Source: Bacteroidales bacterium | GTDB taxonomy: Bacteria > Bacteroidota > Bacteroidia > Bacteroidales > JAAYJT01 | Direction of reading: 5' to 3' | DNA length: 63,922 nt | Assembly (NCBI GenBank): GCA_014860575.1 | Contig: JACZJK010000061.1 | Coordinates: forward strand, 1-63,922 | Translations under genes and position numbers: made by a program | The notes under the pieces: model-generated | Told to the model about the DNA's origin: nothing | The model's input: the letters and a program-made list of their open reading frames with translations, nothing else | Databases searched by the model: none | In this document: in pieces, positions 23,908 to 33,701 of the stretch | How the letters are laid out: every line of letters starts with the position of its first letter | How positions within the stretch are numbered: the stretch's first letter is position 1

Positions 23908-26232
23908 TCAAAAACTCAAACTCATCCCCAAACTGGGCATAACAGGCAATTGATCAATGCGTTCGCCGGTAATCCTGTCCTGATAAAATACATTGCTCCT
24001 GCTATACACATTGGTAACACTAGCTGTAGATTCAAGCTTGGTATGTTTGCCAAATTTTGCAAGATAACGAATGCTGAAATCCAACCTGTGATAATCGGAT
24101 AAACGACCTTTATTCAGATCGGCATAAATAATGCCTAGTTGTCCGTTTATTTGCATGTAATCAGTGAAAATGCCATCCTGGAAAGGTATGCGCTCATAAT
24201 AACCCTGCGATTGCGTAAATGGAAAACCACTGCCGTAATTAAAGCGACTGCTGATTTCCCAGCCTTTGTTTTTGCCAAACTGGTAGGTTCCAACAATATT
24301 TACGCTATGCCTACGGTCGAAGTGCGGGAAATAAGAAATTATGCCATCAAAGCGGTCAACGTAAGTAAGTGAGTAAACTGTCCAGAGGTAAAAGGATCTG
24401 TAGTCATATTTCAGAGATAAATCCACCCCCTGTGCTGCGCCTTTTTCAATAATGAAATCTTTTCTGAGTCGTTCAGGTTTATCTGCATTTGCAGGAGTAT
24501 CTTCATACAATTTATCCCTGTTGAGGTTGGTAAGCTGTGTAAAATCTTTAATGTAAGTTTCAAGGTTCAGGAGAAGATGATCAGTAAGGTCATACTCCAT
24601 ACCGACGATGAGGTGACGGGCTTTCTGCAACTTATGCGTTATTTCGCTTCCGTCAAACTCCTTGGGCAGGTTTTCGGGTCCTGAAAGAAAACCATAAAAC
24701 AAGTTTACAACATCGCGATCCGAAGTACCACTCATAAGATTTTGAGAATAAATGCCGGAAGCCATCTTTAACCGGAAATGATTGGTAACATTGTATTTGA
24801 TGGCCAAACGTGGTTCAGGCGAAAATTCGCCAAGCGATGCATACCATTGTATCCTTAATCCGGGTTCAAACAAAAATTTGCCTGCGCTGTAGTGGTATTT
24901 CACATAACTGGCCAATTCCGTAGTATTTTGTTTTTGGTTGATACGCCATCCCAATGCATTGAAGAAAGTGAAATCGGTAAGAAATCCGAGGGATTCAATT
25001 CCATATTTAATGTGGTTCTTACCCATGAAATAGGTAAAGGCAAGCCCAACATTGAAGCCGTTGATTTCGCTGGTTCGCGGCCGTCCGTCGGCTTCATTCA
25101 ATGAAATCATATAACTTGAGAACGAAGCGTTGCCTTCCAGGAGAGCAGGCGATTTTCCCGGGATCACCAAAAAATTCATACCACCACCATAGGTATCCCA
25201 ATTGAATTCACTCACGAGGCGGTAATTTACATCATCCTGAAATTTGAACCCGAAAAAGTTGACCTTGCTGCCATTACCGGCATTGATAGAAACTTTTCCG
25301 TAAATATCCAGGAAGTTATAAGGCAGTCCGTCATCGTCAATATAATTGTAAAACAACTTTGAACTTTCCCTGAGATATGAGTTTTTGACTGAAAGGATAA
25401 ACGAAGCACTGAAATCATCGGGACGGTCTTCGTTTAATTTAACAATCGGGCCTTCAACCAGCAACTTAGCTCCTAAAGTAGAGGCATCTACTTTTCCGGC
25501 AAATTTCGTACGGTTGCCATCACGGGTGGTTAAGTCCATGATGGACGAAATCCTACCGCCATATTCGGCATTGAATCCACCGGTATACACATCAACATTG
25601 CGCAGAATATCAGTGTCGAATACCGAAAACAACCCTATGGAGTGAAATGGATTATAGATGGTCATGCCATCAAGCAATACCTTATTTTGAATTGGCGGGC
25701 CCCCACGAATATAAAGCTGGCCCCCCTGATCACCGGTAAAAATTACGCCAGGCAACACCTGAAGGTATTGTGCAAGATCAGCCTGGCCTCCAAATGTTGG
25801 AAGTTGTTTGATCTGGCGTGGTGTAATCTTAACAACAGAAGTTCTGGTTTCAGTTTGTGCTTCATCACGCCGTGCAGTTACCTGAACACCTTCGAGTTGG
25901 AAAGCGCCGGGAACAACATAAAGGTTTTTGGTGATCACATCATTGGCCTTGATGCTCATGGGAACACTAAGCGTGTCGTGACCCATCGAGGTCACCATCA
26001 GCGTATAATTTCCAGGTGGAATGCGTGAAATAACATAATAGCCATTTACATCAGTTGCAGCGCCAATGGATGTGCCCTGAAAGTAAACGTTGGTAAAAAT
26101 TACCGGTTCACCATTTTCTTTTTCATAAACAAAACCTCTTACAGTGCCGGTTTGTGAGTAAAGAGCAATTGAAAAAATCAGGTTAACAGAAAGGATCAGG
26201 CAAAAGGTAAAGGTAGATTTATAGGTCATCAT
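23908..26232 (-). CDS. TonB-dependent receptor with carboxypeptidase-regulatory-like domain
   Basis: About 774 residues from the start MMTYKSTF, an outer-membrane transporter. A signal peptide ends near LYSQ. It is followed by a CarboxypepD_reg-like beta-sandwich (GTVRGFVYEKENGEPVIFTNVYFQGTSIGAATDVNGYY...), then the plug (VQVTARRDEAQTETRTSVVKITPRQIKQLPTFGGQADLAQYLQ and LYIRGGPPIQNKVLLDG), then the 22-strand barrel ending in an aromatic-type terminus (GMSLSF). It lacks a SusD partner and is shorter than SusC, so it fits a siderophore, metal or cofactor receptor; the ligand cannot be read. An ATG 36 bases further upstream is possible. Confidence 0.9.
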   Translation of the reverse strand: MMTYKSTFTFCLILSVNLIFSIALYSQTGTVRGFVYEKENGEPVIFTNVYFQGTSIGAATDVNGYYVISRIPPGNYTLMVTSMGHDTLSVPMSIKANDVITKNLYVVPGAFQLEGVQVTARRDEAQTETRTSVVKITPRQIKQLPTFGGQADLAQYLQVLPGVIFTGDQGGQLYIRGGPPIQNKVLLDGMTIYNPFHSIGLFSVFDTDILRNVDVYTGGFNAEYGGRISSIMDLTTRDGNRTKFAGKVDASTLGAKLLVEGPIVKLNEDRPDDFSASFILSVKNSYLRESSKLFYNYIDDDGLPYNFLDIYGKVSINAGNGSKVNFFGFKFQDDVNYRLVSEFNWDTYGGGMNFLVIPGKSPALLEGNASFSSYMISLNEADGRPRTSEINGFNVGLAFTYFMGKNHIKYGIESLGFLTDFTFFNALGWRINQKQNTTELASYVKYHYSAGKFLFEPGLRIQWYASLGEFSPEPRLAIKYNVTNHFRLKMASGIYSQNLMSGTSDRDVVNLFYGFLSGPENLPKEFDGSEITHKLQKARHLIVGMEYDLTDHLLLNLETYIKDFTQLTNLNRDKLYEDTPANADKPERLRKDFIIEKGAAQGVDLSLKYDYRSFYLWTVYSLTYVDRFDGIISYFPHFDRRHSVNIVGTYQFGKNKGWEISSRFNYGSGFPFTQSQGYYERIPFQDGIFTDYMQINGQLGIIYADLNKGRLSDYHRLDFSIRYLAKFGKHTKLESTASVTNVYSRSNVFYQDRITGERIDQLPVMPSLGMSLSF

Positions 26233-26265
26233 ACTAAAGGGGCTGTATAGTTTGTTATAGTTTCG

Positions 26266-26273
26266 CAAAAGTA
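26266..26273 (-). promoter_or_regulatory. candidate -7 element for the TonB-dependent receptor
   Basis: On the minus strand the bases read TACTTTTG, matching TAnnTTTG, 34 bases upstream of the receptor start. Confidence 0.45.
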
Positions 26274-26344
26274 ATCAAAAAGGCTATTGAGGTTTGTGCT
26301 TAATTTCCGGTGAAAATTAAAGTTTCAACCCTTCAAAACAGCAT

Positions 26345-26719
26345 TTATATGCTGCAGCTATCCCCGCTTTTGAACCAGCGGTGACGGTTACGCGCCACCC
26401 AATCGTAAAAATAATCCCTGAACCTTTTTGGCACCGCCAAAAATATTGCACTTAACTTATAAAAACCGCCAAGCTTCATCAGGATCCGGATTGCTGCATC
26501 CGAACGGTAATAATAACGATCCCGATTAATATATATTACAGATCCATGCTGAGATACGGGACTGTGCTTCGTTCCTGTAAGTCTGAGTGCCTCAACCGAT
26601 TGCTGTGGGATATAACTAAAAACATTGTGCTTGTCGTGCCGGCGAATGAACTTCACCGAAAGAGCGCAAAGACCGCACTCACCATCGTAAACTACAATAT
26701 GGTTGTTTTCCTCTATCAT
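26345..26719 (-). CDS. DCC-family thiol-disulfide oxidoreductase-like protein (DUF393)
   Basis: A 124-residue DUF393 protein. The DxxCxxC signature that gives the family its name is VVYDGECGLC (D12, C15, C18). RRHDKHNVFSYIPQQS and RSDAAIRILMKLGG follow in the usual order. The fold resembles thioredoxin/glutaredoxin and the twin Cys suggests redox activity. Some eukaryotic relatives are fused to membrane proteins. It ends about 75 bases before the TonB receptor's promoter on the same strand. Substrate unknown. Confidence 0.88.
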   Translation of the reverse strand: MIEENNHIVVYDGECGLCALSVKFIRRHDKHNVFSYIPQQSVEALRLTGTKHSPVSQHGSVIYINRDRYYYRSDAAIRILMKLGGFYKLSAIFLAVPKRFRDYFYDWVARNRHRWFKSGDSCSI

Positions 26720-26869
26720 TTCGATTACAGTGAATAAACTATTCCTACGGGAGTTTGTTTAGGAAATTGAGGATAAATCTTAGAATTTTCAACGACTGCC
26801 GAATGCACTTATGTTATTCTTTATATATTTACTAAATTTTTACTCACCATCAAAACCATATGAAAGCTT

Positions 26870-28141
26870 ATGCAAGGAGAGAAAATCACAAACGTTAATG
26901 GCAAATTAAAAGTGCCTGATTTCCCGGTAATTCCGTTTATTGAAGGAGATGGAACAGGCCCTGATATTTGGCGGGCTTCCGTAAGGGTTTTAGATTCCGC
27001 CGTTGAAAAAGCTTATGCCGGAAAGCGAAAATTAATCTGGAAAGAAGTCCTGGCTGGTGAAAAAGCGTTCAGGCAAACCGGTTCATGGCTTCCCGAAGAA
27101 ACTTTAATAGCATTCCGCGATTACCTGGTAGGGATCAAAGGGCCTCTGACTACTCCTGTAGGAGGAGGCATCCGGTCACTGAATGTTGCATTGCGGCAGG
27201 AACTTGATCTGTATGTATGCCTTAGACCAGTAAAGTGGTTCAGCGGAGTGCCGAGTCCTTTAAAAGACGCATCAAAAGTGAACATGGTGATTTTCCGCGA
27301 AAACACCGAAGATATTTATGCCGGCATTGAGTTCATGCATGGTGAACCAGAAGTAGAGAAAGTCAAAAACTTCCTTATAAATGAAATGGGCGTGAAGAAT
27401 TTGCGGTTTCCCAAAACTTCTTCAATTGGCATTAAACCCATCTCACTCGAAGGGACTGAGCGTCTGGTAAAAGCCGCCATTGAATATGCCCTGAGCAAAA
27501 AATTACCTTCGCTAACCCTTGTGCATAAAGGCAATATTATGAAATTCACTGAAGGCGCCTTCAAGAAATGGGGCTATGAACTAGCCGAGCGCGAGTATTC
27601 CGGAAAGGTTTTTACCTGGGCGATGTACGACCGTATTGCTGAAGAACAAGGCGTTGACGTTGCTGTCAAGCAACAATCAGAGGCAATAGCACAAGGAAAG
27701 TTATTAATCAAAGATGTAATTGCAGATGCGTTTTTACAGCAGATCCTGCTCAGGCCTGCTGAATACAGTGTGATTGCAACAATGAACCTTAACGGTGATT
27801 ATATCAGCGATGCCCTAGCTGCTATGGTTGGAGGAATCGGGATAGCTCCAGGCGCAAATATCAATTACCAAACGGGATATGCTGTTTTTGAGGCTACTCA
27901 TGGCACTGCACCCAAATATGCTGATCTTGACAAGGTGAATCCAGGTTCGGTAATACTTAGCGGTGCCCTGATGCTTGAATACATGGGCTGGGATGAGTCG
28001 GCAGAACTGATTTCACGCAGTCTCGAAACCACAATCAGACAGAAACACGTCACCTATGATTTTCATCGGTTGATGGAAGGAGCTACTTTGCTGAAAACCT
28101 CTGAGTTTGCCGATGCAATGATCAGGAATATCAATATGTAA
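26870..28141 (+). CDS. icd: isocitrate dehydrogenase (NADP+)
   Basis: A 423-residue homodimeric isocitrate dehydrogenase of the E. coli Icd type, oxidising isocitrate to 2-oxoglutarate. Visible features: [14 protein letters not shown] near the start, the substrate loop [23 protein letters not shown] with S103 equivalent to the phosphorylatable Ser of E. coli, NLNGDYISD for metal binding, and HGTAPKYAD, where the Lys-Tyr pair marks NADP rather than NAD use. It is 41 bases ahead of the citrate synthase gene, and with yjbQ they form a same-strand run. Confidence 0.96.
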   Translation: MQGEKITNVNGKLKVPDFPVIPFIEGDGTGPDIWRASVRVLDSAVEKAYAGKRKLIWKEVLAGEKAFRQTGSWLPEETLIAFRDYLVGIKGPLTTPVGGGIRSLNVALRQELDLYVCLRPVKWFSGVPSPLKDASKVNMVIFRENTEDIYAGIEFMHGEPEVEKVKNFLINEMGVKNLRFPKTSSIGIKPISLEGTERLVKAAIEYALSKKLPSLTLVHKGNIMKFTEGAFKKWGYELAEREYSGKVFTWAMYDRIAEEQGVDVAVKQQSEAIAQGKLLIKDVIADAFLQQILLRPAEYSVIATMNLNGDYISDALAAMVGGIGIAPGANINYQTGYAVFEATHGTAPKYADLDKVNPGSVILSGALMLEYMGWDESAELISRSLETTIRQKHVTYDFHRLMEGATLLKTSEFADAMIRNINM

Positions 28142-28182
28142 TTAACGGATAATTAGCACAAACGAAATAATAATCATTTACC

Positions 28183-29493
28183 ATGAAGATCAAAGAAAAA
28201 CTGCGTCATAAAATTGAAGAATGGCGCCCCAGAACCGAAAAGCTGATTAAGGAATATGGCGATGTTGTGATTGATAAAGTCACAATAGGCCAGGTAATTG
28301 GAGGAATGCGCGGAATCAAGAGCCTGGTTACTGATATTTCCTATCTCGATCCGATGGAAGGGATCCGGTATCGTGGATATACATTGCCTGAAGTTTTTGA
28401 AAAACTTCCCAAACCAAAAGGTTCTGAAATGCCATACGTAGAAGGCCTGTACTATCTTTTGCTAACCGGAGATATTCCAGATAATGAGGAGGTTGACGAA
28501 ATGCTTGATGAGTTTAACAAGCGAAGAATCCTTCCCCGTTACGTTTATGAAGTCATTGATTCATTGCCTTGCTGCAGCCATCCGATGACAATCTTTTCAG
28601 CCGCAGTCATGACTATGCAGCGTGAGTCGTTTTTTGCCAAGAAATACCATGCAGGGATCAGTAAAATGGAATACTGGGATCCAACTTATGAGGATGCATT
28701 GAACCTGCTTGCCAAGTTACCCGAAGTTGCAACCTACATTTTTGCAAAACTTTATCGCGATGGCAAAAGAATACAATCCAATCCCCACCTTGACTATGGA
28801 GCTAACTTTGCGCATATGATGGGCATAGGCACTCCTTACGATGAGGTTGCACGACTGCATTTTATTATTCATGCCGATCACGAAAGCGGTAATGTAAGTG
28901 CACATACCGGTCACCTTGTTGCAAGTTCCCTGGCTGATGTTTATTTGAGCATTTCGTCAATGGTGAACGGACTTGCTGGCCCGCTTCACGGCCTGGCAAA
29001 CCAGGAAGTACTGCGCTGGCTACAGGAATTGAAGGAGAAAATGGATGGCGAAGATCCCAGTGAAGAAGAACTCAAACAGTATGTGTGGGATACACTCAAC
29101 AGTGGACAAGTTATCCCTGGCTACGGTCATGCCGTGCTGCGCAAAACAGACCCAAGATACACCATACAACGGGATTTCTGTTTGAAGTACATGCCTGATG
29201 ATCCATTGTTTAAGCTCGTAGATAAGCTATACAAAGTTGTTCCGCCAATTCTTCTTGAACAAGGCAAAGCCAAGAACCCATGGCCAAACCTCGATGCTCA
29301 AACCGGTGTGATACACTGGCACTATGGGGTCACACAATACGACTTCTATACCGTATTGTTTGCAATTGGCCGATCGCTGGGTATTGCTGCGAATCTGGTT
29401 TGGGACCGCGCACTTGGTTACCCGCTTGAAAGGCCCAAATCAGTGACTACTGCCATGCTCGAGGAAATGGCGTTGAAGTCCAAAAAGGAATAA
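28183..29493 (+). CDS. gltA: citrate synthase, eukaryotic/mitochondrial-like type
   Basis: A 436-residue citrate synthase that condenses oxaloacetate with acetyl-CoA. The sequence resembles the mitochondrial (type I) branch more than the hexameric E. coli type. It has the opening VTIGQVIGGMRGIKSLVTDISYLDPMEGIRYRGYT, the catalytic His in GLAGPLHGLANQEVLRWL, the second His in GYGHAVLRKTDPRY and the Asp in NLDAQTGVIHWHYG. Lying next to icd gives a two-step unit for making 2-oxoglutarate from oxaloacetate; aconitase is not in the window. No NADH-allosteric extension is apparent. Confidence 0.96.
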   Translation: MKIKEKLRHKIEEWRPRTEKLIKEYGDVVIDKVTIGQVIGGMRGIKSLVTDISYLDPMEGIRYRGYTLPEVFEKLPKPKGSEMPYVEGLYYLLLTGDIPDNEEVDEMLDEFNKRRILPRYVYEVIDSLPCCSHPMTIFSAAVMTMQRESFFAKKYHAGISKMEYWDPTYEDALNLLAKLPEVATYIFAKLYRDGKRIQSNPHLDYGANFAHMMGIGTPYDEVARLHFIIHADHESGNVSAHTGHLVASSLADVYLSISSMVNGLAGPLHGLANQEVLRWLQELKEKMDGEDPSEEELKQYVWDTLNSGQVIPGYGHAVLRKTDPRYTIQRDFCLKYMPDDPLFKLVDKLYKVVPPILLEQGKAKNPWPNLDAQTGVIHWHYGVTQYDFYTVLFAIGRSLGIAANLVWDRALGYPLERPKSVTTAMLEEMALKSKKE

Positions 29494-29500
29494 TCGTGCT

Positions 29501-29911
29501 ATGATCCGCCATTATGATATTCTTCTTCCTGCCTATTCCAGGGGATTCCACATTATCACAGACCTGATACTTGATGCCGTGAATGAACTTCCTGAAAACG
29601 GACTCTTGAATGTGTTTATACAACACACCTCTGCAGCATTGACCATCAACGAAAACGCTGATTCAACAGTTCTGAGTGATTTTGAAACAGTCTATAATAA
29701 GCTGGTTCCTGAAGAAGCTCCATATTACAAGCATACAATGGAAGGGGCTGATGATATGCCTGCGCATATTAAGGCGTCAATGTTAGGTTCGTCCATAACT
29801 ATACCAATCAGAAACCACCGTTTGCAACTGGGAACATGGCAGGGATTATATTTGTGTGAGTTCAGAAACCGGGCTGGCCGGCGAAAGCTGGTGGCGACGT
29901 TAATGGGTTGA
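29501..29911 (+). CDS. yjbQ: YjbQ family protein (secondary thiamine-phosphate synthase-like)
   Basis: A 136-residue UPF0047/YjbQ protein. The family signature NVFIQHTSAALTINENADSTVLSDFE is complete, followed by HTMEGADDMPAHIKASMLGSS and RLQLGTWQGLYLCEFRNR. Relatives show weak thiamine-phosphate synthase activity in complementation tests, but the physiological role is open. It starts seven bases after the citrate synthase stop, so it is almost certainly in the same transcript as icd-gltA. Confidence 0.93.
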   Translation: MIRHYDILLPAYSRGFHIITDLILDAVNELPENGLLNVFIQHTSAALTINENADSTVLSDFETVYNKLVPEEAPYYKHTMEGADDMPAHIKASMLGSSITIPIRNHRLQLGTWQGLYLCEFRNRAGRRKLVATLMG

Positions 29912-29921
29912 TCCCAAATTT

Positions 29922-30515
29922 TTAGCTCATATCAATTTCAGTTAAGAACCTGGATGAATCAGCGCTAAGCTCTACAAAGAATGCTGAAAATTCATCTTTA
30001 TAAAGTGAATAGTCTTTTTTGAGGGCTTCAACCGCGTGTTCCATACCTGAGTTGAAGTTTGTTCTGCGCGACATACCGGTTAAAGCCATATTCAACCCTT
30101 CAAGGTTCGCATAGCTTGCCATCCAGTCGTCAGCCATTATAAAAGGCAGGATTCGTCGTGTTTTTGGAGGTAAGATCATAAAATGGTTCATCATGACCCT
30201 GTAAATGCCAGCAGTAAATTTTTTAATAGGTACTTCCGAATAATCATTCCAGTTCTTTGCCAGGAAGTGATCATAAAACATATCAACGATTACTCCTGAG
30301 AACCTGCCAAATTGCTCTTTCAACCTTCCGGTGCTTTCTCTGACAATTGGATGTGAGTCAGTAAAAGCATCTATCCGGCGGTGTAGCTTTATACCTTTCA
30401 GAATTTCAACATTATAGTTGTTGATAACTTTTCCCTTCACATGGTCAGCAATGAAGTTTCCGACGATGATGTTTTCATCGTTGCCAGAGAGGTATGCATG
30501 GGCGAGGAAGTTCAT
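29922..30515 (-). CDS. acpH: acyl carrier protein phosphodiesterase (AcpH)
   Basis: From the internal ATG 30515 (MNFLAHAYLSG) the protein has 197 residues and matches the AcpH/DUF479 family. That family removes the 4'-phosphopantetheine arm from ACP. The start motif MNFLAHAYL...IVGNFIADHVKG, GIKLHRRIDAFTDSHPIV and DMFYDHFLAKNW carry the HD-like metal ligands. An upstream ATG (30599) would run into the repeat region and was not used. It converges with yjbQ, ten bases apart, with no obvious terminator between them. Confidence 0.92.
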   Translation of the reverse strand: MNFLAHAYLSGNDENIIVGNFIADHVKGKVINNYNVEILKGIKLHRRIDAFTDSHPIVRESTGRLKEQFGRFSGVIVDMFYDHFLAKNWNDYSEVPIKKFTAGIYRVMMNHFMILPPKTRRILPFIMADDWMASYANLEGLNMALTGMSRRTNFNSGMEHAVEALKKDYSLYKDEFSAFFVELSADSSRFLTEIDMS

Positions 30516-30574
30516 GGGCAGGATTAATATACACACAAAAATAGATAAACCATTTGGATTGGAACTTTCAGAGA

Positions 30575-30812
30575 TGATCGCGCCCCTCCGGGGCGCCATT
30601 GGTTAATATTTCTTATGCTTTGCTACCAACATCTGATCCCTACGGGATCGTTACCATATCCTCATCCGATCTCTCAGGGATCATTGTCAAGATCGAACAT
30701 GTTATCATGAAATTGCTGCTGATTAAGTCAGCTCCGAAGGAGCCGGATGTTGGTAAAAGAAAGAGGGATAAACCCGAAATGCTCAGGAGGAGCGTGACTG
30801 TTTGATCATTCA
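30575..30812. repeat. palindromic intergenic element, unit 1
   Basis: The unit contains GCGCCCCTCCGGGGCGCC (30580-30597), then GCTACCAACATCTGATCCCTACGGGATCG, and later the inverted partner GGATGTTGGTA (from 30745) with AGCTCCGAAGGAGC nearby. The inverted CCAACATC/GATGTTGG ends and the small GC palindromes give a fold-back design. No ORF is credible inside it. Confidence 0.75.
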
Positions 30813-30817
30813 CGAAC

Positions 30818-31078
30818 AGGTCGCGCCCCTCCGGGGCGCCTTTGACTGCCACCCGCATGCTTTGCTACCAACGTCTGATCCCTACGGGATCGTTTACAAG
30901 CAACCAGATATGTGACTTTTGCAAAATCTTTCCCATTTGCCAACATATGAACTCAATGGGATCGTTGCGTGGATGGAGCTCAATTTCATGAACCAGTTGT
31001 TAATTTCGATGGCTCCAGAGGAGCCTGATGTTGGTAAAAGAAGCAGGGACAAACCCTTAGGCTCCGGAGGAGCGTTAT
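30818..31078. repeat. palindromic intergenic element, unit 2
   Basis: Direct second copy of the 30575-30812 element with a shift of 242-243 bases at the left end and about 281 at the right, so one copy has gained or lost about 40 bases. GCGCCCCTCCGGGGCGCC recurs unchanged at 30823-30840. The right end reads GATGTTGGTAAAAGAAGC...GGCTCCGGAGGAGC. Confidence 0.75.
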
Positions 31079-31168
31079 GATTTGCAGAAGGCATCTGAGA
31101 GTACTAAACCCTATTGTTTATACTCAGTATAGTTAGCCGAAGTTCTACTCTGGCAATGCTTTTTTTTA

Positions 31169-31176
31169 TAGTTTTG
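31169..31176 (+). promoter_or_regulatory. candidate -7 element for iorA
   Basis: TAGTTTTG matches TAnnTTTG, 97 bases before the iorA ATG, just downstream of the duplicated palindromic element. Confidence 0.5.
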
Positions 31177-31272
31177 TAAACCTCAATAAGTTGAATATTT
31201 GCATAAGAAATACTACATTCAGCTCATAGTCCCGCTACTTGAATAATGAAATAACAATCAAAATACTACCCT

Positions 31273-32886
31273 ATGAACAAATTACTTTTACTTGGAGATG
31301 AGGCCATAGCTCAAGCCGGAATTGATGCTGGCATTTCCGGAATTTATGCTTATCCGGGAACACCTTCCACTGAAATCACCGAATATGTTGCCGCCTCCAA
31401 AGAAGCAAAAACCAAAAACATTAAGGCATGCTGGGCAGCCAATGAAAAAACAGCTATGGAAGGCGCCCTGGGCATGTCGTATGCAGGCAAGCGTGCCATG
31501 GTTTGTATGAAACATGTGGGACTCAATGTAGCTGCTGATGCTTTCATTAATTCGGCCATTACCGGAGCCAATGGTGGACTGGTAGTTCTTGCAGCCGACG
31601 ATCCTTCCATGCACTCATCTCAAAACGAACAGGACTCAAGGTTTTATGGAAAGTTTGCCATGATCCCCATTCTTGAACCTACCAACCAGCAAGAGGCATA
31701 CGATATGGTTATTCATGGCTTCGATCTCTCTGAGAAATACCGTATTCCTGTTTTGATCCGGATCACAACCAGGCTTGCACATTCAAGGGCCGGTGTTGCA
31801 CTTGGTAAAAAACGTGAGCAAAACGCGGTTCGGATTCCTGAAAACCCAAAGCAGTTTATCCTCCTTCCTGCAATTGCCCGTCGCCAATACAAGCGACTGC
31901 TCCAGCAACAAATCCAGTTTGAGGAAGAATCGCTGAAATCACCTTTCAACCAGTACATTGACGGGCCTGACAAAAGCATGGGCATCATCACCTGCGGCCT
32001 TGCATATAATTATCTCTATGAAAATTATCCCGACCGCAATGTGCCTTTTCCGGTTCTGAAAATAGGGCAGTACCCTGTTCCAACAGAAATGGTTCGCAGG
32101 ATGTATGACGAATGTGAATCAATCCTTGTGCTTGAAGATGGTTATCCGATTATCGAAGAACTTCTGCGAGGCATTCTTAACAATGGAAAGAAAATTAAAG
32201 GACGCCTGGATGGAACTGTGCCACGCGATGGGGAGCTTGATCCGAATATTGTTGCCGTTGCGCTTGGCATGAAGGATGAATGGGGAAATCCAGTTCCTTC
32301 AATCGTAGCGCCCCGTCCGCCATCGCTCTGTAAAGGCTGTCCGCATATTTATTCCTATAATGCATTGAACGAAGCAATTGCGGAATATGGGAAAGGTCGC
32401 GTTTTTTCCGATATTGGCTGTTATACCCTTGGCGCGCTTGAACCATTCGACGCTATAAATTCCTGTGTTGATATGGGCGCTTCTATCACTATGGCAAAAG
32501 GTGCTGCTGATGCCGGATTAATCCCATCGGTAGCTGTTATAGGTGATTCAACGTTTACCCATTCGGGCATGACGGGATTGCTGGATGCAGTGAATGATAA
32601 AGCCAACATTACGGTTTTCATACTCGATAATGCCACCACGGCAATGACCGGTGGCCAGCCTTCAGCAGCCCTGGGTAAGATTGAGGACATTTGTTCAGCG
32701 CTCGGTGTTGAAAGCGATCACATTCATATTATTAATCCTATTCCTAAGAACCATGAAGAGAACATGAAGATTATGAAGCAGGAGATCGCCTATAAAGGAG
32801 TTTCTGTGATTATTCCCCGCCGCGAATGCATTGTTACTGCAACAAAGAAACTGAAAGACAAAAAGAAACAGGGTGCTTTAAGTTAG
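31273..32886 (+). CDS. iorA: indolepyruvate ferredoxin oxidoreductase, alpha subunit
   Basis: A 537-residue thiamine-diphosphate enzyme subunit that, with IorB, oxidatively decarboxylates aryl pyruvates (from Trp, Phe, Tyr transamination) to aryl-acetyl-CoA and reduces ferredoxin. Seen: the N-terminal pyrimidine-binding domain (YAYPGTPSTEITEY, AANEKTAMEGALGMSYAGKRA), a CxxC in APRPPSLCKGCPH, and the thiamine-diphosphate motif GDSTFTHSGMTGLLDAV...LDN starting at residue 424. The usual C-terminal 2[4Fe-4S] ferredoxin domain is absent: the protein ends in a Lys-rich tail soon after IPRRECIVTATKK. Electron transfer must therefore rely on another protein or on partner clusters. Confidence 0.93.
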   Translation: MNKLLLLGDEAIAQAGIDAGISGIYAYPGTPSTEITEYVAASKEAKTKNIKACWAANEKTAMEGALGMSYAGKRAMVCMKHVGLNVAADAFINSAITGANGGLVVLAADDPSMHSSQNEQDSRFYGKFAMIPILEPTNQQEAYDMVIHGFDLSEKYRIPVLIRITTRLAHSRAGVALGKKREQNAVRIPENPKQFILLPAIARRQYKRLLQQQIQFEEESLKSPFNQYIDGPDKSMGIITCGLAYNYLYENYPDRNVPFPVLKIGQYPVPTEMVRRMYDECESILVLEDGYPIIEELLRGILNNGKKIKGRLDGTVPRDGELDPNIVAVALGMKDEWGNPVPSIVAPRPPSLCKGCPHIYSYNALNEAIAEYGKGRVFSDIGCYTLGALEPFDAINSCVDMGASITMAKGAADAGLIPSVAVIGDSTFTHSGMTGLLDAVNDKANITVFILDNATTAMTGGQPSAALGKIEDICSALGVESDHIHIINPIPKNHEENMKIMKQEIAYKGVSVIIPRRECIVTATKKLKDKKKQGALS

Positions 32887-33044
32887 ATCGTCGTAATAAC
32901 ATCAGTCTGACCGGCGTTGTGTAATTAGTAAGCAATGATTGGATATTAGGAAAGAATAATAAAGACCATACCTGAATCCGCGGCCAGACTTCAGATTTAC
33001 AAACCCCATCGAAAACAAATTACAACTCAATAAAACCTCAAAAA

Positions 33045-33629
33045 ATGAAGAAAGATATTATACTGGCCGGCGTTGGCGGACAAGGCATCCTCTCCATAGC
33101 AGCTACCATTGGCATGGCCGCCCTTGATATGGGACTACATTTGAAGCAGGCCGAGGTACACGGCATGAGTCAGCGCGGTGGCGATGTGCAATCGAACCTC
33201 AGAATTTCAGATAAAGAAATAGCAAGCGATCTGATCCCTAAAGGGAAAGCCGATATGATCATTTCAGTTGAACCAATGGAATCGCTCCGCTACCTGCCAA
33301 TGTTATCACCCAATGGCTGGCTGATCACTAATACTACTCCATACATTAATATCCGCAATTATCCGCCGCTGGAGAAAGTTATGGAAGAGGTTGAGAAATT
33401 TCCCCGACATATCGCTCTTGATGCTGATCAGATTGCCAAAGATTTGGGTTCGGCACGCTCAGCCAATATGGTCATTCTTGGAGCCGCATCGCCATATCTT
33501 GATATTGAAGCAGAGAAATTCGAGCAGGCCATTACAAAAATCTTCAGTCGCAAAGGGGAGGAAGTGGTTGATGTTAATATCAGGTGCTTCAGGGCCGGAA
33601 AAGATTTTTCTGAAAAGAGCGTCAACTAA
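33045..33629 (+). CDS. iorB: indolepyruvate ferredoxin oxidoreductase, beta subunit
   Basis: A 194-residue gamma-type (POR_N-like) subunit of the keto-acid oxidoreductase family: GVGGQGILSIAATIGMAALDMGLHLKQAEVHGMSQRGG is the classic start, with the QRGG motif complete, followed by SDLIPKGKADMIISVEPMESLRYL. It follows iorA after 158 bases without a gene, which is a longer gap than in most iorAB operons but in the same direction. Cytosolic complex partner of IorA. Confidence 0.94.
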   Translation: MKKDIILAGVGGQGILSIAATIGMAALDMGLHLKQAEVHGMSQRGGDVQSNLRISDKEIASDLIPKGKADMIISVEPMESLRYLPMLSPNGWLITNTTPYINIRNYPPLEKVMEEVEKFPRHIALDADQIAKDLGSARSANMVILGAASPYLDIEAEKFEQAITKIFSRKGEEVVDVNIRCFRAGKDFSEKSVN

Positions 33630-33701
33630 ATTTCTGCTAACATTAATTCTTTCCTTTCCGAACCGGAAAACTTAGGCTGTTCCGGTGAAAACACATTTCT
33701 G

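Noticed and set aside
30599-30858. Small frames inside the duplicated palindromic element (both strands)
   Set aside because: They are reading frames through inverted GC-rich repeats and have no relatives I recognise.
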